Shown: positions 7,986 to 10,803 of the stretch, piece by piece
How the letters are laid out: each line of letters starts with the position of its first letter
How positions within the stretch are numbered: the first letter of the stretch is position 1
Source of the DNA: an uncultured Chitinophagaceae bacterium
GTDB lineage: Bacteria > Bacteroidota > Bacteroidia > Chitinophagales > Chitinophagaceae
Assembly (NCBI GenBank): GCA_934502905.1
Contig: CAKSVK010000124.1
Location: 1-10,803, forward strand
Length of the DNA: 10,803 nt
Direction of reading: 5' to 3'
Translations under genes and position numbers: made by a program
Notes under the pieces: generated by a model
Told to the model about the DNA's origin: nothing
Seen by the model: only the letters and a program-made list of their open reading frames with translations
Database searches by the model: none

Positions 7986-8837
7986 TTAATTTTTGGTATC
8001 AACCGGAATGACCAGCAAAGGTATTTTAGTTTGATAAGACATTTGTTTTGTTATGCTGGGTTTAAAAAGGGAAGTCAAAAAGTTCCGTTTATAGGTTAAC
8101 ATCGCCAGCAGGTCTGTACCACCCCTCGTATATTCTTCCAGCGCAGCAGTGATGCTCCCTCCTTTCAGCGCCATTGTCTGGAGCGTAATATCCGGAAAGG
8201 ACGATTGAATCTCCTGCCGGCACTTCATCAATTCCCATTCCTGTACCAATGTCAGCATCAGGTCCGGCGAATCTTTTTCGGAAATGGTCGCCAGTTGAAC
8301 CACCGCGTTGAAGCTATCGGCAATCGTTAGCGCAGGTTTTGCTTTTGCAGTCAGGTTCTCAAAATCCCTGACCGCCAGCAGGATATTTTGTATACCCTGC
8401 CATTCCGCCTCCGGTGGAATAACAAATATGGGTACCTGCGTTTGTGAAATAAAAGAGGCTGTTTTACTTCCAAATATTTTCTCTTTCAACCCCGATCCTC
8501 CTAATGTGCCCATTACAACGTAACGGATCATTTTATGCTGCACCACTTCATTGATAGAACCGGTAACATCATTGTTGTATATGCCGGTGTATACCGGTAT
8601 GTTTTCCGTTTCACTAATACTTTCTCTTAAAAGTTTCAGCATGGATTCTGCCTCGGTCTTTATGGTATCATTATAGTGTGCTGTGGTGCCGGTACGGTCG
8701 CCCACCAATGTGTCGGCAAGCTCTACAGCATGCACTATATACAGCTCTCCCCCCAGCTGCTTACATAAATGAACAGCATAATCCAGGGCTTTGTTGGCAT
8801 TTGCCGAAAAATCTGTTGGTACGAGTATTCTGTTCAT
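7986..8837 (-). CDS. Universal stress protein, two UspA domains, first of operon
   Basis: This 283-residue tandem UspA protein is similar in layout to its downstream neighbour. Domain one (about 1-141) starts MNRILVPTDFS, with Asp9, and carries the full ATP-binding signature: Gly110, Gly113, Gly123, Ser124, within MGTLGGSGLKEKIFGS. Domain two (about 148-278) starts IQNILLAVRDFE and ends LTYKRNFLTSLFKPSI...IPLLVIP, without the glycine signature. The two usp genes thus keep the same pattern of one binding and one non-binding half, but the sequences differ widely outside the motifs, so the duplication is old. It is expected to be a cytoplasmic dimer acting in stress physiology. ATG at 8837 is the first codon of the canonical first strand. 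The 134-bp upstream gap contains a promoter-like sequence with a 14-bp palindrome, suggesting regulated transcription of the pair. Confidence 0.92.
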   Translation of the reverse strand: MNRILVPTDFSANANKALDYAVHLCKQLGGELYIVHAVELADTLVGDRTGTTAHYNDTIKTEAESMLKLLRESISETENIPVYTGIYNNDVTGSINEVVQHKMIRYVVMGTLGGSGLKEKIFGSKTASFISQTQVPIFVIPPEAEWQGIQNILLAVRDFENLTAKAKPALTIADSFNAVVQLATISEKDSPDLMLTLVQEWELMKCRQEIQSSFPDITLQTMALKGGSITAALEEYTRGGTDLLAMLTYKRNFLTSLFKPSITKQMSYQTKIPLLVIPVDTKN

Positions 8838-8858
8838 CTGCAGCTATTTATTGTTTGC

Positions 8859-8886
8859 GTATTAAGGCATAAATGCCTGTTGTCAA
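8859..8886 (-). promoter_or_regulatory. Promoter-like sequence with palindromic operator candidate upstream of usp operon
   Basis: Reading the minus strand, TTGACA (8886-8881) and TAATAC (8864-8859) are separated by 16 bases, close to a sigma-70 type -35/-10 pair. The spacer contains the perfect palindrome AGGCATAAATGCCT (8865-8878, arms AGGCAT/ATGCCT around AA). It lies 22 bases before the first usp ATG. A palindrome abutting the -10 element is a usual place for a repressor site. Primary promoters in Bacteroidota normally use TAnnTTTG, which is absent here, so the promoter reading is uncertain; the palindrome itself is certain. Confidence 0.4.
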
Positions 8887-8971
8887 TTTCAGTATTTTTA
8901 TCTGCCTCCGGGCTGAGTGTTATCACCGCTTGATATGATCTTTGCCAGACCACTTTCGACAAAAGTCCTTC

Positions 8972-10450
8972 TTACTCAAATTCATTTTTCAAAGCCGCAT
9001 ACACGGATCTGTATTTCAGAAAACATTGCATATAAATGTCGTGATTGATCCTGTCGGGGATAAATCGCTGGCCGGCAGCAGCCTCTCCGGAAAGTTCCTG
9101 CATTCCGTCTGAAATATTGAGGAAGCAGAACCCTATATGCGCCGCTCCTATTGCTGACGCGTCCGCAGCATCTGTAACGACGATCGTTTTATTGAAAATA
9201 TCGGCGATCACCTGCACCCATAACCTGGATTTAATAAACCCGCCGCTGACATATATTTCCCTGATACTTTTCTCTGAGCCTGCCATCTCGCAAAAGACAT
9301 CATACAGAGAATAACCTACTCCTTCCAAAACAGCCTTTACCATGTGCCGTTGTTCATGCAGGCTGTTCAATCCAAACAATACTCCCTTGGCACGGGCATT
9401 CCATACAGGTGCCCTCTCTCCTTTGAGATAAGGCAAAAAGATCAATCCTTCCGAGCCGGCAGGTACGGAAGCCGCATCATTTAATAAGCCTGCATATACC
9501 TCGTTGGAAAGCGGTTGCTTAAAAATGTCTTCTATCAGCCATTGCAGCGTAAATGCGCCATTATTAACAGCGCCTCCTTTTACATACAGGTCTTTTGAAA
9601 CAGCATAACAAAATAGCGAAGGCTCAGCATTTACATGAGGTAGCTTCAGCGTAGTACGTACGGCGCCGCTGGTGCCAATGGTAAGCGCAGCTTTGGTTTC
9701 ATCCAACACACCCGTACCGATATTTGCCAGGCAGCCATCGCTGGATCCTATAACAAAAGGTATGTCCTTTGCCAACCCCAGCTCAGTTCTGAACGGCTCA
9801 AGCATCACTGTTTCGGCATGTATTGACGGCACAACTTCAGATAGATAACGGCTAGATATACCCGCTGCTTCCAGCGCCTCTTCATCCCAGGTGAGATGAT
9901 GGATATTCAACATGCCGGTTGCCCCGGCAATGGCATAGTCTACCACATACACCCCAAATAACTTCAGGAATATATATTCCTTCAACGATATGAACTTTTT
10001 CGTTTTATCAAATATTTCCGGCCGGTTTCGCTTCAGCCAGATGATCTTGCAGAGTGGCAGGGACGGATGGAGCGGTACACCCGTTCTCTGGTACAGCCTG
10101 TCGGCTTCCCCGGACGCTTTCAATTCTTTTTCTTCTCTGTAGCTCCGGGTATCTCCCCACAGAATGGCATGGGTCAGATGATTTCCTTCCCCGTCCATTG
10201 CAATAATACTATGCATTGCGGCGCTAAAACTTACCGCCGCTATTTCCCCGGCAGGTATTTGCAAAAAAACTTCCTTCAGCAACTTGTTAACGGAATGTAA
10301 AACAGCAACAGGATCCTGCTCAGATAACTCGGGGCGTTCCTGGATCGTTTCACAGGCTATTTCCGCCCTGTAAACCGTATTCCTGCCTGCAGAGCACGCT
10401 ATCACCTTAATATTCGTCGTTCCGATATCAACGCCAATTACCAGTTTCAT
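8972..10450 (-). CDS. gntK: Gluconokinase, FGGY carbohydrate kinase family
   Basis: The enzyme phosphorylates gluconate to 6-phosphogluconate with ATP, feeding the pentose phosphate or Entner-Doudoroff route; it is cytoplasmic. At 492 residues it has normal FGGY length. Domain one has the ATP phosphate loop IGVDIGTTNIKV (5-16), then SFSAAMHSIIAMD (74-86), WGDTRS (98-103), YQRTGVPLHPSLPLCKI (120-136) and ISLKEYIFLKLFG (154-166). These last blocks are those I associate with Bacillus-type GntK rather than xylulokinase or glycerol kinase. The catalytic base is Asp238 in IGSSDG. Domain two has TIGTSGA (257-263), the FGGY signature region GERAPVWN...GVLFGL (344-361) and the adenosine motif SGGFIKSRLWVQ (402-413). 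ATG at 10450 directly precedes the phosphate-loop strand. The gene is divergent from a GMC oxidoreductase gene. Family is certain; gluconate specificity is likely but rests on recalled similarity. A related sugar kinase is the alternative. Confidence 0.87.
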   Translation of the reverse strand: MKLVIGVDIGTTNIKVIACSAGRNTVYRAEIACETIQERPELSEQDPVAVLHSVNKLLKEVFLQIPAGEIAAVSFSAAMHSIIAMDGEGNHLTHAILWGDTRSYREEKELKASGEADRLYQRTGVPLHPSLPLCKIIWLKRNRPEIFDKTKKFISLKEYIFLKLFGVYVVDYAIAGATGMLNIHHLTWDEEALEAAGISSRYLSEVVPSIHAETVMLEPFRTELGLAKDIPFVIGSSDGCLANIGTGVLDETKAALTIGTSGAVRTTLKLPHVNAEPSLFCYAVSKDLYVKGGAVNNGAFTLQWLIEDIFKQPLSNEVYAGLLNDAASVPAGSEGLIFLPYLKGERAPVWNARAKGVLFGLNSLHEQRHMVKAVLEGVGYSLYDVFCEMAGSEKSIREIYVSGGFIKSRLWVQVIADIFNKTIVVTDAADASAIGAAHIGFCFLNISDGMQELSGEAAAGQRFIPDRINHDIYMQCFLKYRSVYAALKNEFE

Positions 10451-10454
10451 ATGT

Positions 10455-10462
10455 CAAATTTA
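10455..10462 (-). promoter_or_regulatory. Perfect TAnnTTTG -7 box just upstream of gntK
   Basis: On the minus strand TAAATTTG matches the Bacteroidota -7 promoter consensus TAnnTTTG exactly and ends only four bases before the gntK ATG. If used, transcription would begin at or next to the start codon, giving a leaderless message. No TTTG is found at the usual -33 distance, so a chance match cannot be excluded. Confidence 0.35.
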
Positions 10463-10504
10463 GATTGACGATCATTAGAAAAATCAGGATTTGAATTGAA
10501 TATA

Positions 10505-10544
10505 CAAAAAGCTGTTTTTGGTTAGGGATAAAATCTTATTTTTA
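10505..10544 (+). promoter_or_regulatory. Candidate promoter and overlapping palindrome for the GMC oxidoreductase gene
   Basis: TTTG at 10517-10520 and TATTTTTA at 10537-10544 resemble the Bacteroidota -33 and -7 elements. The latter has one mismatch to TAnnTTTG, and the 16-base spacer is slightly short. Transcription would begin near 10550, leaving a leader of roughly 35 bases before the ATG at 10587. The palindrome CAAAAA-GCTG-TTTTTG (10505-10520) ends exactly on the -33 element, so a protein bound there could block or recruit polymerase. It could also influence the divergent gntK. No Shine-Dalgarno precedes the ATG, as is common in this phylum. Confidence 0.4.
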
Positions 10545-10586
10545 GGCACACTTTTAAAGAACAATCATTCTAATTCTTAAATCATT

Positions 10587-10803
10587 ATGGGAGATTTCCA
10601 GATCAAGACCAACCCCACGAAATATGATGTCATTATTGTAGGTTCCGGTGCAGGTGGCGGCATGGCAGCTTATATGCTCGCCAAAGCAGGGGTAAAAGTT
10701 TGTTTGCTAGAAGCAGGTCCTTTGTTTGACCCCAAAAAAAATGTAACCCAGTTTAAATGGCCATACGAATCTCCAAGGCGTGGCTCCAGTACCAAGTACA
10801 GGC
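10587..10803 (+). CDS. GMC-family FAD-dependent oxidoreductase, 5' part only
   Basis: The ATG at 10587 opens a frame that runs off the window (72 residues seen). Residues 14-25 ([12 protein letters not shown]) form the Rossmann FAD-binding strand and GxGxxG loop (Gly19, Gly21, Gly24). The second strand ends [10 protein letters not shown] (36-45), where Glu42 is the residue expected to bind the FAD ribose. Both are typical of glucose-methanol-choline oxidoreductases. No Sec or Tat signal precedes the domain, so the protein appears cytoplasmic or is exported with a partner. In Bacteroidota such proteins are often annotated as gluconate 2-dehydrogenase-like, and the divergent gluconokinase fits sugar-acid metabolism, but the substrate-binding and catalytic His parts lie outside the window. 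The start is well supported: it is the first codon before a canonical N-terminus. FAD-GMC membership is likely; substrate is unknown. Confidence 0.85.
   Translation, partial: MGDFQIKTNPTKYDVIIVGSGAGGGMAAYMLAKAGVKVCLLEAGPLFDPKKNVTQFKWPYESPRRGSSTKYR

Noticed and set aside
8928..8943. FNR/CRP-like site (TTGATATGATC) upstream of the usp operon
   Set aside because: Only one half matches TTGAT; the second half does not give ATCAA at the required spacing.
8952..8966. ACTTT-CGACA-AAAGT hairpin after gntK as a terminator
   Set aside because: The stem is only five AT-rich pairs and no U-run follows, so it is too weak to call.
1..10803. CRISPR array, insertion sequence, prophage or defence cluster
   Set aside because: No regularly spaced repeats, transposase, integrase or phage-like frames are present; all sizeable frames are accounted for by housekeeping or stress genes.

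Overview
The window looks like chromosomal DNA of a Bacteroidota bacterium, most likely of the Chitinophagaceae/Sphingobacteriia type. The reasons are the very large Bacteroidota-style TamB protein, the paired two-domain universal stress proteins, the GMC oxidoreductase with an N-terminus typical of that group, the scarcity of Shine-Dalgarno sequences, and a TAnnTTTG-like promoter box. The taxonomic placement is inference from protein character, not from a marker gene.

Layout, left to right. (1) Positions 1-170, minus strand: the 5' end of an exported isoaspartyl peptidase/L-asparaginase. (2) Positions 322-5148, plus strand, divergent from it: a 1608-residue TamB protein (inner-membrane-anchored, periplasm-spanning, outer-membrane assembly or lipid transport). 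(3) Positions 5160-5864, minus strand, convergent with tamB with 11 bp between: a seven-helix membrane protein of unknown function. (4) Positions 5865-6270: 406 bp without a recognised gene, AT-rich on the left and abruptly GC-richer from about 6120. (5) Positions 6271-8837, minus strand: a stress/deacylation cluster of two tandem-domain universal stress proteins 12 bp apart, then a class III-like sirtuin that lacks all zinc-binding cysteines. (6) Positions 8972-10450, minus strand: an FGGY gluconokinase. (7) From 10587, plus strand, divergent from the kinase and cut by the window edge: an FAD-dependent GMC oxidoreductase.

How the genes may work together. The kinase and the divergent oxidoreductase share a 136-bp intergenic region with promoter-like elements on both strands and a 6+4+6 palindrome, so coordinated control of sugar-acid metabolism is plausible. 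The usp pair is almost certainly one transcript. The sirtuin lies 155 bp downstream on the same strand and could be read through, which suggests a link between stress proteins and lysine (de)acylation. tamB stands alone, with no TamA/BamA-family partner in view.

No clearly new multi-gene system, mobile element, CRISPR array or RNA gene is visible. The best leads are the zinc-free sirtuin with an altered FGE motif next to the usp genes, the unexplained 6024-6263 block, and the palindrome lying inside a promoter-like spacer upstream of the usp pair.
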